A DNA stretch of 27,275 bases from an uncultured Alphaproteobacteria bacterium (lineage in GTDB: Bacteria > Pseudomonadota > Alphaproteobacteria > RF32 > CAG-239), in the NCBI GenBank assembly GCA_934248075.1, contig CAKQKH010000017.1:1-27275 (forward strand), read 5' to 3'. Both the position numbers and the translations under genes were made by a program. Below the pieces are notes generated by a model that worked only from the letters and a program-made list of their open reading frames with translations, was not told the DNA's origin and searched no databases. Within the stretch, counting starts at the first letter, position 1. Every line of letters starts with the position of its first letter. This document shows positions 15,835-23,607 of the stretch, one piece after another.

Positions 15835-16197
15835 ATGGCAAATAATTACAAACGCGGCGATCATGATAATCGTCCTTGGGGAACGTGGGAAGTCTTGGAT
15901 TCTGAGGCTGATTTTTGCGTTAAGCGGATTAAGGTTATCCCCGGCGGCAAGTTGTCTTTGCAGTCGCATCATCATCGCAGTGAACACTGGATTTTGGTAA
16001 AAGGCACCGCGGTTATCACTTTGGGCGATTCTCTCCTCACCAAAACTGCCGGTGAAAATGTTTTTATTCCTGTTGAAACCAAGCATCGTATTCAAAATGA
16101 CAGCAGTTCCGAAGTCGAGTTTATCGAAGTCCAAATTGGTGATAATCTTGATGAAAATGACATTGTTCGTTATGAGGACGTGTACGGCCGCGTCTAA
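15835..16197 (+). CDS. Stand-alone type II phosphomannose isomerase cupin domain
   Basis: These 120 residues match the C-terminal cupin of bifunctional ManC/AlgA enzymes: RPWGTWEVLD, then FCVKRIKVIPGGKLSLQSHHHRSEHW with the metal-binding His cluster and Glu, GTAVITLGD, IPVETKHRI, and the end IVRYEDVYGR. In the family this domain interconverts mannose-6-phosphate and fructose-6-phosphate. The nucleotidyltransferase half of ManC is absent. The RBS (AAGGAA) is 7 bp before the ATG and the gene is complete, so this is a natural single-domain protein. It stands alone between its promoter and terminator. Whether it is an isomerase or only a sugar-phosphate binder is open. Confidence 0.85.
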   Translation: MANNYKRGDHDNRPWGTWEVLDSEADFCVKRIKVIPGGKLSLQSHHHRSEHWILVKGTAVITLGDSLLTKTAGENVFIPVETKHRIQNDSSSEVEFIEVQIGDNLDENDIVRYEDVYGRV

Positions 16198-16220
16198 CCG
16201 GAAATAGCACATAAAAACAC

Positions 16221-16250
16221 AAAAGCACCCAACGTAGGGTGTTTTTTTTT
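16221..16250 (+). terminator. Terminator of the cupin gene
   Basis: Stem 16221-16230 with 16237-16246 (one G-U pair), 6-nt loop, ending in a run of nine T. Confidence 0.8.
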
Positions 16251-16282
16251 GTAAAAAAATTTAATTTTTGTCAAATTTTGGC

Positions 16283-16311
16283 TTGAAATATTGGCGATAC
16301 TGGGCTATGCA
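16283..16311 (+). promoter_or_regulatory. Probable promoter of the 16341 gene
   Basis: TTGAAA (16283-16288) and TATGCA (16306-16311) lie 17 bp apart, starting transcription near 16318 and leaving a short leader with a strong GGAGG RBS. A second -10-like TATACT (16315-16320) lacks a good -35. Confidence 0.45.
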
Positions 16312-16340
16312 TTATATACTTTTATATAACGGAGGATGCT

Positions 16341-17273
16341 ATGGTATTACCAACATTGCCCAGCAACGAAGAAATAATATTTGCGGTTAGCGAGCCGCCA
16401 TTGGGAGAAGGGCAGGAGGCACGGGTTTTTAAGGTGCATACCAACCCGCATTTTACAGTGCGGCAATCAATAGAGCTGCCTAATGATAAAGTATTTCAGT
16501 ATTTAAGTGATTCACAGTTGATTATGCAACCGGACATTTTTGGCGGTCGTAATTTCGCTCAGACTGTGGCTTATTTTAGGCATCCGTCTGAGGCAGAAGA
16601 TGCCGCTCCTTTAATAACCATCAACAGATATGTTCCCGGATTTTCATATGAAATTGAGCGCTCCGGCGGCATGAAGCTTAATTCGGAAGAAGCGTTGATT
16701 AAAACCAAGGTTATGACACAGAAAATATTGGAAGTTCCGAATAAAGCCATGGATATTTTGTACAATGACCTGCATTATCTTTCGGCCAAAAAGCACACTA
16801 TTGATGTTGGCGGCGGTTTGTTTACTAATTTGGGAAATATTTTATATTCTGCCAACGATCAACGATTGTTCATTATTGATTTGCAGCCTTTTATTGATGG
16901 GCCGCGGGTTAATCTGAACAATACCAAAGGTTTTAATTGTCCGTATTATCTTTGCAATGGTTTATTGCCGGGCTTGTATCGCTATCGCAACGAACACGCT
17001 GGTGATATAGATTTGATTACAATGCGAACAGAAATTGTTGACCGTATAATTAGCGGCGCGGAAAATAATCATCTGAATGATGTGGGTTGCTATTTAACGG
17101 GTGATGCCGCCAAAATGGGGCGCTATTGGGAAACTAAGCTGAAATTGTTGCGGATTCCTGAAAAATATCATCAAAATTTTATCGATAGGGTTACCTCCAT
17201 ACAAGATGAACAGCGTTATCATGTTGTCAAGCAAGCCATGGCATATCAACGGGTCAGTGGGATAGGTGATTAA
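16341..17273 (+). CDS. Unrecognised protein with faint kinase-like features
   Basis: This 310-aa soluble protein has a strong RBS (GGAGG) and no signal peptide or membrane helix. I do not recognise its family. Residues 20-32, PLGEGQEARVFKV, look like the glycine-rich loop of a kinase-like fold. TINRYVPG (about 93-100) could be the hinge. GNILYS (N166) followed 14 residues later by IIDLQPF (D180) resembles the catalytic-loop Asn and the DFG-type Asp of aminoglycoside phosphotransferase-like kinases. The usual catalytic HxD before the Asn is missing (FTNLGN instead), so if it is a kinase fold it may be inactive or unusual. It lies alone between a terminator and the next gene's promoter. Confidence 0.65.
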   Translation: MVLPTLPSNEEIIFAVSEPPLGEGQEARVFKVHTNPHFTVRQSIELPNDKVFQYLSDSQLIMQPDIFGGRNFAQTVAYFRHPSEAEDAAPLITINRYVPGFSYEIERSGGMKLNSEEALIKTKVMTQKILEVPNKAMDILYNDLHYLSAKKHTIDVGGGLFTNLGNILYSANDQRLFIIDLQPFIDGPRVNLNNTKGFNCPYYLCNGLLPGLYRYRNEHAGDIDLITMRTEIVDRIISGAENNHLNDVGCYLTGDAAKMGRYWETKLKLLRIPEKYHQNFIDRVTSIQDEQRYHVVKQAMAYQRVSGIGD

Positions 17274-17280
17274 ATTTGTG

Positions 17281-17309
17281 TTGACTTCAAGGCATAAAAT
17301 TTTTACTAT
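17281..17309 (+). promoter_or_regulatory. Promoter of the DEAD-box fragment gene
   Basis: TTGACT (17281-17286) and TACTAT (17304-17309) with 17-bp spacing, starting transcription about 31 nt before the ATG at 17347. Confidence 0.55.
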
Positions 17310-17346
17310 CACCACATCGTTAACCATTAAAGAAGAAGTCAAAATA

Positions 17347-18138
17347 ATGAATTTTGCAGATTTGGGTTTGAGCGAACAAACCATTAAAGCTATTGAAGAA
17401 ATTGGCATCAAAGAGCCGACCACTGTTCAGGCAGATGTTATTCCCTCTATTCTTGAGGGGAGAGATGTCTTTACCATTGCTCCGCAGGGTTGTGGCAAAA
17501 CAATGTCTTATGTTTTGCCGATTTTGGATATTATCAGCCACAAAAAAATGCAGACCATTTTAATCATTACGCCAAATTCAGAATGTTCGGTTGTGATTTC
17601 TGATCAGTTGGCAATTTTCAACAAATATCATGAGATTAATGAGAACGCTCAAGAAGATGAAGACATTGCCAGCGAGGCCAACGTTATTGTGGCCTCTCCG
17701 GATTTATTGGTTGATGTTGCCGCCGCCGGCAAAGTTGATTTGTCAAAGACTGATATTTTGGTTGTTGATGACATAAATTTGATTAAGAAAAACAAACAGC
17801 TGCCTAATTTGGAAAAGATTTTGGATATGCTTCCGGCGGATAAGCAAAATATTGTTTATACCAATCGTCGTTCCAAAGAAACACAGGATATATTGTCAAA
17901 AATTCTTAAGGCGCCGGAAGAAATTAAAGTTGATAAGGCCAAAGAGCAAGAAGCTCAGATTAGCGCTCAGCAAAATCTTAAATCTCGTTCCAACAAGCCT
18001 CGCGGTTCTCGGCCAAGGGCAACGGTTGTTGATAGTGAAACAGCAGATATTGCCAAGAAGAACAATGCTTTTAACGGTCGCACCCCTGGTTTTATTTTGG
18101 TTAAAGGTATTCTGGCAGATGAGAACGGAGCTGCCTAA
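17347..18138 (+). CDS. DEAD-box helicase-like protein with only the first RecA domain
   Basis: This 263-aa protein begins MNFADLGLSEQTIKAIEEIGIKEPTTVQADVIP, split here as the F-x-LGL start and the GIKEPTTVQ Q-motif of DEAD-box RNA helicases. Motif I is APQGCGKT (family AxTGSGKT), and VIVASPDLL corresponds to the TPGRL motif. The Walker B is VVDDIN instead of VDEAD, and the SAT motif reads YTN. After about residue 200 it turns into a charged tail (KEQEAQISAQQN, RSNKPRGSRPR). RecA domain 2 is absent and there is no frameshifted remnant before the terminator at 18161. It may bind ATP or RNA without unwinding. The frame is open to 17266, but that region is the promoter, so 17347 is preferred; the RBS is weak. 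Confidence 0.8.
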   Translation: MNFADLGLSEQTIKAIEEIGIKEPTTVQADVIPSILEGRDVFTIAPQGCGKTMSYVLPILDIISHKKMQTILIITPNSECSVVISDQLAIFNKYHEINENAQEDEDIASEANVIVASPDLLVDVAAAGKVDLSKTDILVVDDINLIKKNKQLPNLEKILDMLPADKQNIVYTNRRSKETQDILSKILKAPEEIKVDKAKEQEAQISAQQNLKSRSNKPRGSRPRATVVDSETADIAKKNNAFNGRTPGFILVKGILADENGAA

Positions 18139-18160
18139 AAGCTTCGAATTTTGTAATTTT

Positions 18161-18188
18161 AAAGCCGCTTAATATTAGCGGCTTTTTT
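18161..18188 (+). terminator. Terminator of the DEAD-box fragment gene
   Basis: Perfect 9-bp stem (18161-18169 with 18177-18185), 7-nt loop, T6 tract. Confidence 0.85.
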
Positions 18189-18189
18189 C

Positions 18190-18339
18190 TTACCACGGAT
18201 AACCTTGAACGCATTTTTCGGGAGTTGTGTTGCAGTCAGGCTTATTGGAATCATAGAGGGCTTGGCGCTCTGGAGGAATGTTTCCCGCAACACACGCCCC
18301 GACCCCGAGCAGAACAGTCAACAATAGCAATATTTTCAT
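18190..18339 (-). CDS. 49-aa lipoprotein
   Basis: The ATG at 18339 is preceded by AAAGGAA at good spacing. The peptide starts MKILLLLTVLLGVGAC, a complete lipoprotein signal with the lipobox cysteine at C16. The mature part is only about 33 residues, with a second pair of cysteines (C36, C43) and the ending VQGYPW. It starts 12 bp after the stop of the membrane-protein gene and is clearly in the same operon. It is convergent with, and almost touches, the terminator at 18161-18188. The family and role are unknown. Confidence 0.75.
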   Translation of the reverse strand: MKILLLLTVLLGVGACVAGNIPPERQALYDSNKPDCNTTPEKCVQGYPW

Positions 18340-18351
18340 TTGTAATTCCTT

Positions 18352-18735
18352 TTACATTATAACTTTGAGCAAAACCGAGCTCCAGATAAACATAACCATG
18401 GCGATAATGCCAACGCGTGCCAAAAATGCCAATATCGGGCTTTTGTCATAATTTTTGGCGCTACGCCACACCGCAACCATAATGTTCCAAGAATATGCCG
18501 CCAAAACCAGAACCCCGGACACATAGCACAAAGTCCATAAAATACTAAGTTTTGAAGATGTGATAGGGTTAAAGTGATAAAAGAAAAAATTATAAATTGT
18601 TCGGCCTTGCAAATGCTGGTTTAGCAAAAAGCCAAAACCTTGCACCGCTAATTTTAAAACAATCAACCCTCCAACGCCAAATTTCCAAAAAGTCTCGGCC
18701 AATGAAAGCTCGCCCTTAAACAATTTAGCCAACAT
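18352..18735 (-). CDS. Small membrane protein, about three to four helices
   Basis: From the ATG at 18735 (RBS GAGAGGA, 5-bp spacing) this is a 127-aa protein; a TTG at 18750 is possible but lacks an RBS. Helices are at about 15-37, 65-90 and 105-126. Short charged loops include RSAKNYDKS. No catalytic motif is seen. It leads a two-gene operon with the small lipoprotein, with a promoter at 18772-18799. The pairing suggests the two proteins act together at the inner membrane, but that is inference. Confidence 0.75.
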   Translation of the reverse strand: MLAKLFKGELSLAETFWKFGVGGLIVLKLAVQGFGFLLNQHLQGRTIYNFFFYHFNPITSSKLSILWTLCYVSGVLVLAAYSWNIMVAVWRSAKNYDKSPILAFLARVGIIAMVMFIWSSVLLKVIM

Positions 18736-18771
18736 CGCATCCTCTCTCAAAGCAAATTGATTAATACCGAA

Positions 18772-18799
18772 ATTGTAGCTTTTTTGTAATATTTAGCAA
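18772..18799 (-). promoter_or_regulatory. Promoter of the membrane protein / lipoprotein operon
   Basis: On the minus strand -35 TTGCTA (18799-18794) and -10 TACAAT (18777-18772) are 16 bp apart. Confidence 0.6.
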
Positions 18800-18912
18800 G
18801 TTATTTATCGTACTTTCTCACAAAATGGATGCAATCGTTTTTTTGTTGAAAACTGAGCGATAATTCTAAAAAATCGCTCGTTTGGCAAACTTGCAAATTT
18901 TTGTGCCACAAC

Positions 18913-18948
18913 TCACTGTCTTCCGGCTAGTTTACCGGAAGACAGTGA
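18913..18948 (-). terminator. Long perfect hairpin after sdaA
   Basis: A perfect 14-bp stem (18913-18926 with 18935-18948) with an 8-nt loop lies 26 bp after the sdaA stop. There is no T run on the minus strand, so it may end transcripts weakly or protect the 3' end of the operon mRNA. Confidence 0.6.
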
Positions 18949-18974
18949 AAGTTAGTTAGACGATTCTTATAAAT

Positions 18975-20357
18975 TTAGCAGGTGGCAACATTAACCGCAA
19001 GTCCGCCGAGAGAGGTTTCTTTGTAGCGGTTGCTCATGTCAATGCCGGTTGAATACATGGTCTTAATCACGCTGTCTAGGCTGACAACGTGTTCTCCCTT
19101 GTTGCGCAATCCCAGTCTGGCGGCATTGACTGCCTTTACTGCTCCCATGGCGTTGCGTTCAATGCATGGAACCTGAACCAATCCGCCAACCGGATCGCAA
19201 GTCAGCCCCAAATTGTGTTCCATGGCGATTTCCGCCGCATTTTCAACCTGACGATTAGTTCCGCCCATGGCTGCCGCCAATCCTGCCGCGGCCATAGAGC
19301 ATGCCACGCCGACCTCTCCCTGACAGCCGACTTCTGCGCCAGAGATGGAGGCGTTGGTTCTGTACAGGCTGCAAATTGCGCAGGCGGTGGTCAAAAAGCG
19401 CACAATTCCTTCTTCCACCGTGAAAGGCGACTTGTGAACGGCAAAGCGTTCATAATAACGCAACACCGCTGGTAGAATTCCGGCCGATCCCATTGTGGGA
19501 GCAGTTACAATTCTTCCGCCGGCGGCATTTTCTTCAGCCACGGCAAATCCCCACAAATTGATCCAATCAACAATCATCAGGGAGTCCATGTCATTATTAA
19601 CAAACTTTTCTTGCAAAGACGCAAATATATCCGCCGCTTTTCTTTGGATATTAAGCCCACCCGGCAAAGTTCCATGAGCTTTTATGCCGTGTTCAATCGA
19701 GTTTTGCATAAGCTGATAAATTTTCAGAATATATGCTTTCACATCTTTTTCATTGCGTAAAGAAACCTCGTTTTGCAACACAATGTCGGATATGCTCAGA
19801 TTATATTTATCGCCGCATTCCAAAAGTTCTCTGCAAGTATCAAACTGATGAGGAACATTATAAGGCTCTCGGGATACCCGCTTGTTTATTTCGTCCTGAC
19901 GAGCAATGGTTCCGCCGCCGATTGAAAAGTATATTTCTTCCAGCAGGGGCTGGTTAAGATTGTCAAAGGCGGCAAATTTCATGCCATTTGAGTGTTCTTT
20001 CAAAAAAGTGTCTTTGGCAAATACAATATCTTTGCTGATGTCAAACGGCAGCGCTTTTTCCTGTCCAAGGTGCAAAATTTTATCGCGTTCTACTGCCACA
20101 ACATATGGTTTTTCAGGATCAATGGCTTCAGCTTCCAATCCCATCAACCCATAAACAATGGCTTTAACCGTGCCGTGGCCGACACCGGTCAGCGCCAAAG
20201 ATCCGTACAGCGTAACTTCAATATGATTAACTTTGGCAAAATCGCCGTTGGCTTTAAGATTGTCCAAATATCTCTTGGCTGCGCGCATCGGTCCTACCGT
20301 ATGCGAGCTGGACGGTCCCACGCCGATGGAAAAAATTTCAAATAGGCTGTAATACAT
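18975..20357 (-). CDS. sdaA: L-serine dehydratase (iron-sulfur, single chain)
   Basis: This enzyme turns L-serine into pyruvate and ammonia using a [4Fe-4S] cluster. It is 460 aa, the single-chain form. The N-terminal beta domain has GVGPSSSHTVGPMRAA. The catalytic domain has cluster-type cysteines in TTACAICSLYRTNAS, GCQGEVGVACSMAAAG and CDPVGGLVQVPC. The protein ends in a cysteine (VNVATC). In the Legionella enzyme a C-terminal cysteine folds back onto the cluster as a tail-in-mouth ligand, and the same arrangement is likely here. Its ATG shares one base with the stop of the upstream peptidase gene (TAATG), so translation is coupled. It is the last gene of the operon. Confidence 0.95.
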   Translation of the reverse strand: MYYSLFEIFSIGVGPSSSHTVGPMRAAKRYLDNLKANGDFAKVNHIEVTLYGSLALTGVGHGTVKAIVYGLMGLEAEAIDPEKPYVVAVERDKILHLGQEKALPFDISKDIVFAKDTFLKEHSNGMKFAAFDNLNQPLLEEIYFSIGGGTIARQDEINKRVSREPYNVPHQFDTCRELLECGDKYNLSISDIVLQNEVSLRNEKDVKAYILKIYQLMQNSIEHGIKAHGTLPGGLNIQRKAADIFASLQEKFVNNDMDSLMIVDWINLWGFAVAEENAAGGRIVTAPTMGSAGILPAVLRYYERFAVHKSPFTVEEGIVRFLTTACAICSLYRTNASISGAEVGCQGEVGVACSMAAAGLAAAMGGTNRQVENAAEIAMEHNLGLTCDPVGGLVQVPCIERNAMGAVKAVNAARLGLRNKGEHVVSLDSVIKTMYSTGIDMSNRYKETSLGGLAVNVATC

Positions 20358-22060
20358 TAGAAATATACCTTAATTTCAATATAGTTTTTAATTCCCAAGC
20401 TTTGCAACGTATTGGCAATATACTGCTGCAAATCTTCCCATCTAGTGTATTGATCAATCCATGCTTTAGCTTTTTGCGGAGAGCGCGAAAGCTGAATTTC
20501 AATAGTTTCTTTCAATAATTTGTGAACCACCTGCGGGATTTTAGCGAAATCTATTTCTAGTTTGCGATCACTGTTTATGTTAATTGCTCCATGCTCAAGC
20601 AAAAAGTTAAAATGAATCAAATCTCCGACACGGTGGCTTTCAATCGGTTTGGATTTTGATAAAAAGCGTATAATCCATGTCGTATAGATTTTTTTGAGCA
20701 TCAGTTCGTCAATAACCCCGCTTTTCACATATTCCGGCATCATCGCTATTGATACAATATCGGCTTTATTTTCTTCAATAATGTGGCGATAAGCGCCCAA
20801 TGCGTCTTTATAATAACTATCTGGCCCGAGAGAGTGTCCGTTTTCATGCCCGATGACAAAAATATGATCGGCCTCATGGTCATAATACTTATGAAACTCC
20901 GGCGCAATCAAAGCCTCAAGCAAGCGTTTGTCGTGAGCCTGATCAAAGCTCATTCGCACCTGGCGGTGATAAACATTGCGTCTGCCGCCGCCGGTTTTTA
21001 CTGCCAATTTGTCATCGTTTGGCAAATTTTCGGCCGTGGTAATATGGCCGCGGCATTGCGCATAGTCTCCACCCAAAACAACCAGATCGACATCAACCAT
21101 GGTTTGTTTTAGGGTAGTGCCTTCAGTAATGCTTTGGTGATATTTTTCAGCTTCCGGCATCATGTTGGCCAAAGTTTTCATTTGTTCCTTAAACGTAAGC
21201 AACAAATCGGTGCCTTTTTTATTAACCAATCCGCAACGAGCGCCGAGGGTGTCTTTGGCAATAGGCTCGATTCCGGCCTCAGACAACAACATTTTTAATT
21301 CCTCGTCATCAAACACCGTTGAAGTTAGTTCATCATTATAATTTTCGCGGCTGATAGTAAATTCCAACGGTGTATCCTGCAATACGGCCCAGTGTTTATC
21401 GGCGAGCATATCCATATCTTCATTGTTCTGAAGCAATGCTTGCGCCTGCCAGCCCAAAAAGTCATTGAAAGCCTCATTGGTCGAATAATGTGCCGCCAAC
21501 TCCAGTTCGTTGGCAATTTTAGAGAACTGTTCGGCAAAATATTCTGTATAGTCAATGCTTTTTAGTCCGCCCTTGCCATCGCGGCGCACCATGGTTCGAG
21601 CCGAAAGAAGTTTTTTAACTTCTTCTTTGCGACCTGATTTGAGCATGTTTTTCAGAATTTTTTGCAATTCTTCCGCGCTCAAATCTTGCGGATAAAAGTT
21701 TTTGCCTTTGAGCAGTGTTTGGCCGGCAATAATATCAACCGGCTCCAAATCAATTCCGTTATGTCCGCTGACACCGCCCAAAGTTTCAAACAAGCGCAAA
21801 GCTTTGGCGGCATGAGAATTGCGCGGAGCTTCAGTTTCCAGTTCTTTTTTAACCTCTAAATTGAGGGGGTGGTCTTGCTCCATGGCCACGTCATTCATCA
21901 TTTTGCAGGCGCGCACCAAATATTTTAGAGCTTTTTTATCCCCCTCCGGCAGTTCCTGATAGGCCGGAAAAGTCTCGTCAATCAGTTTAACCTCGCGCAT
22001 TTTGTTGGCAAAAATATCGTCAAGCTGTTCTTCGGTTATGGCAATTTTATATTTCATCAT
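20357..22060 (-). CDS. M49-like (dipeptidyl-peptidase III type) zinc metallopeptidase
   Basis: This 567-aa protein has no signal peptide, so it is cytoplasmic. The zinc site is GHENGHSLGP (H405, E406, H409), followed by the second motif IIEENKAD (429-434), like the EECRAE of M49 peptidases. Classical dipeptidyl-peptidase III has a six-residue HExxxH; this one has the five-residue HExxH, known in a few bacterial members. Length and motif spacing fit the family, which removes dipeptides from short peptides. The ATG pair at 22060 has a GGAG RBS and overlaps the MEMO-fusion gene by 14 bp. The neighbours, a serine dehydratase and phosphatase, could fit peptide and amino-acid breakdown. Confidence in peptidase is good, less in the exact family. 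Confidence 0.75.
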   Translation of the reverse strand: MMKYKIAITEEQLDDIFANKMREVKLIDETFPAYQELPEGDKKALKYLVRACKMMNDVAMEQDHPLNLEVKKELETEAPRNSHAAKALRLFETLGGVSGHNGIDLEPVDIIAGQTLLKGKNFYPQDLSAEELQKILKNMLKSGRKEEVKKLLSARTMVRRDGKGGLKSIDYTEYFAEQFSKIANELELAAHYSTNEAFNDFLGWQAQALLQNNEDMDMLADKHWAVLQDTPLEFTISRENYNDELTSTVFDDEELKMLLSEAGIEPIAKDTLGARCGLVNKKGTDLLLTFKEQMKTLANMMPEAEKYHQSITEGTTLKQTMVDVDLVVLGGDYAQCRGHITTAENLPNDDKLAVKTGGGRRNVYHRQVRMSFDQAHDKRLLEALIAPEFHKYYDHEADHIFVIGHENGHSLGPDSYYKDALGAYRHIIEENKADIVSIAMMPEYVKSGVIDELMLKKIYTTWIIRFLSKSKPIESHRVGDLIHFNFLLEHGAININSDRKLEIDFAKIPQVVHKLLKETIEIQLSRSPQKAKAWIDQYTRWEDLQQYIANTLQSLGIKNYIEIKVYF

Positions 22061-23603
22061 TTATCTCCACGGTACGGAATCTAAAAATTTTAACTTTGGG
22101 TGACCAATAAGAGGGGCTTAGCCCTGCTTTTATCTTCAAATTATTAAGAAAATCTTTTTTATTAGGCAATTGTTTCCATACCGACGGCAAAAACAATCCC
22201 TGACGATCTCCGTCGCGCAGCACCAAACCGTCAATCTCGGGTATAATTTGTTCCAACAAGTCGTCCTGACTTGTGAATCTAATGCGCTCATAGCCGCTCA
22301 GCAACGATATTGAATATTTGGTGTCTTTTAATTCTTCTGCGCTTAGCGGTGCAAAACGGCTGTCTTCATTGGCCGCGGCATAGGCATTTTCAGCCAAATC
22401 CAGAGCAATGGCTCGGTTGGGCAGAAGAGAGCCGATGCAGCCGCGCAGTTCGCCATTGCGTGTAAGCGTTACAAAAGCCGCGCCTTTGTCAAACAAAACA
22501 TCTGGATACTCGGTTCTTGAGGGCTGATAATGCTTGTCTTGGGTGGCATAATTCAAGGCTTGCGTCACAATTTTTTGCAGATCTTCCCGATTATGGCGAG
22601 CAAAATTATTCAAATTTTCAACTTCTTGCTCCAGTGGGCTGAGTTTAGGCTTGTTTGCAGATTCTTTTTGAGCAAAAATCCAAGCCGCATAGCCGACCAC
22701 GCTGTCGGTATCTCCGGATACGTCCGCAGAATTGGCCATATCCAAAAGTTGCGGGTGCAGCCCCAATTTTTTGGCCAAAATCATAGCGGTGTTAATTCCT
22801 GTTGCTCCACAGGATTGGTGATCCGCCAACGGCTGTCCTGCGGCCACCATTTTGGCGGTGGTTCCGTCCAGCAATTTGGCGTCGTCATCGCTCAGATAAT
22901 GAGATAAATCTGCCGAAAACACCAATAAAGTATCTTCTCTTTTGAGCAAAGGTTGCAAAGCTTCCGCCAGTTTTTGCGGATCAGATTGCCCATATAATAT
23001 TGGAACAATTGTAAAGTTTTTCAGAATTTTTTGCAAAAACGGCAGTTGCACTTCCAGAGAATGTTCGTGTTTGTGAGCTTTGTCATTGTAGCAAAACAGG
23101 GGCTGAGTTGCCAGTTTGGCAATAATGTCTTTGTCAGTCGGCACCATTCCAAGCGGGGTCTTAAAGTTGGCCGCGGAAGACAAAGCTGCTCCCTTAACCG
23201 CCACTCTATGCGCCGGCCCGATTAGCACCACTTTTTTTATTGTTTTTGCAAAAGGCAGCAAACGCTGATAAGCGCTGGCCGCAACTTTGGCCGAATACAT
23301 ATATCCGGCGTGAGGAACAATAATCATATGCGGGCGTTTGGACATAGCGGAGCCTACGGTTTTCAGATACCCGTTCACAGTATCTTCCAGCTGATAATAA
23401 TCAGCCGGATAAAACAATCCCGCCACAGCCGATTCCCGCACCGGATTAATATCCTCGTCGCGTAAGGCATAGTCGTTGATTGTGTCTGAGTTTGAGGAAA
23501 CATATTTGTGAACAAAGTACAAATTTAGCACAATCAAGGCCAAAATTATGGCCGCCAAAAAAACATAGCGCGGCAATTGTGCGGGATCAAATTTGTCAAA
23601 CAT
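22047..23603 (-). CDS. Membrane-anchored MEMO1-AMMECR1 fusion (AmmeMemoRadiSam B+A)
   Basis: This 518-aa protein begins with a cytoplasmic stub and one membrane helix (about 13-32). Residues 54-312 are a MEMO1-type domain: VPHAGY (H98), IGPAHR (H132), HEHSLEVQLPFL (H181), SADLSHY (H235) and HQSCGATG (C265). H98, H132 and C265 correspond to the metal-binding residues of human MEMO1. After a linker, residues 340-512 are an AMMECR1 domain with LRGCIGSLLPNRAIA and NEDSRFAPLSAEEL. In AmmeMemoRadiSam systems these are usually separate proteins beside a radical SAM enzyme; no such enzyme is in this window. The role of the set is not established; metal handling has been reported for human MEMO1. It overlaps the next gene by 14 bp. 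Confidence 0.88.
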   Translation of the reverse strand: MFDKFDPAQLPRYVFLAAIILALIVLNLYFVHKYVSSNSDTINDYALRDEDINPVRESAVAGLFYPADYYQLEDTVNGYLKTVGSAMSKRPHMIIVPHAGYMYSAKVAASAYQRLLPFAKTIKKVVLIGPAHRVAVKGAALSSAANFKTPLGMVPTDKDIIAKLATQPLFCYNDKAHKHEHSLEVQLPFLQKILKNFTIVPILYGQSDPQKLAEALQPLLKREDTLLVFSADLSHYLSDDDAKLLDGTTAKMVAAGQPLADHQSCGATGINTAMILAKKLGLHPQLLDMANSADVSGDTDSVVGYAAWIFAQKESANKPKLSPLEQEVENLNNFARHNREDLQKIVTQALNYATQDKHYQPSRTEYPDVLFDKGAAFVTLTRNGELRGCIGSLLPNRAIALDLAENAYAAANEDSRFAPLSAEELKDTKYSISLLSGYERIRFTSQDDLLEQIIPEIDGLVLRDGDRQGLFLPSVWKQLPNKKDFLNNLKIKAGLSPSYWSPKVKIFRFRTVEINDEI

Positions 23604-23607
23604 AAGA

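Noticed and set aside
18855..18879. Inverted repeat GAGCGAT/ATCGCTC
   Set aside because: A 7-bp stem with an 11-nt A/T loop in an AT-rich gap; no clear position relative to a gene end.
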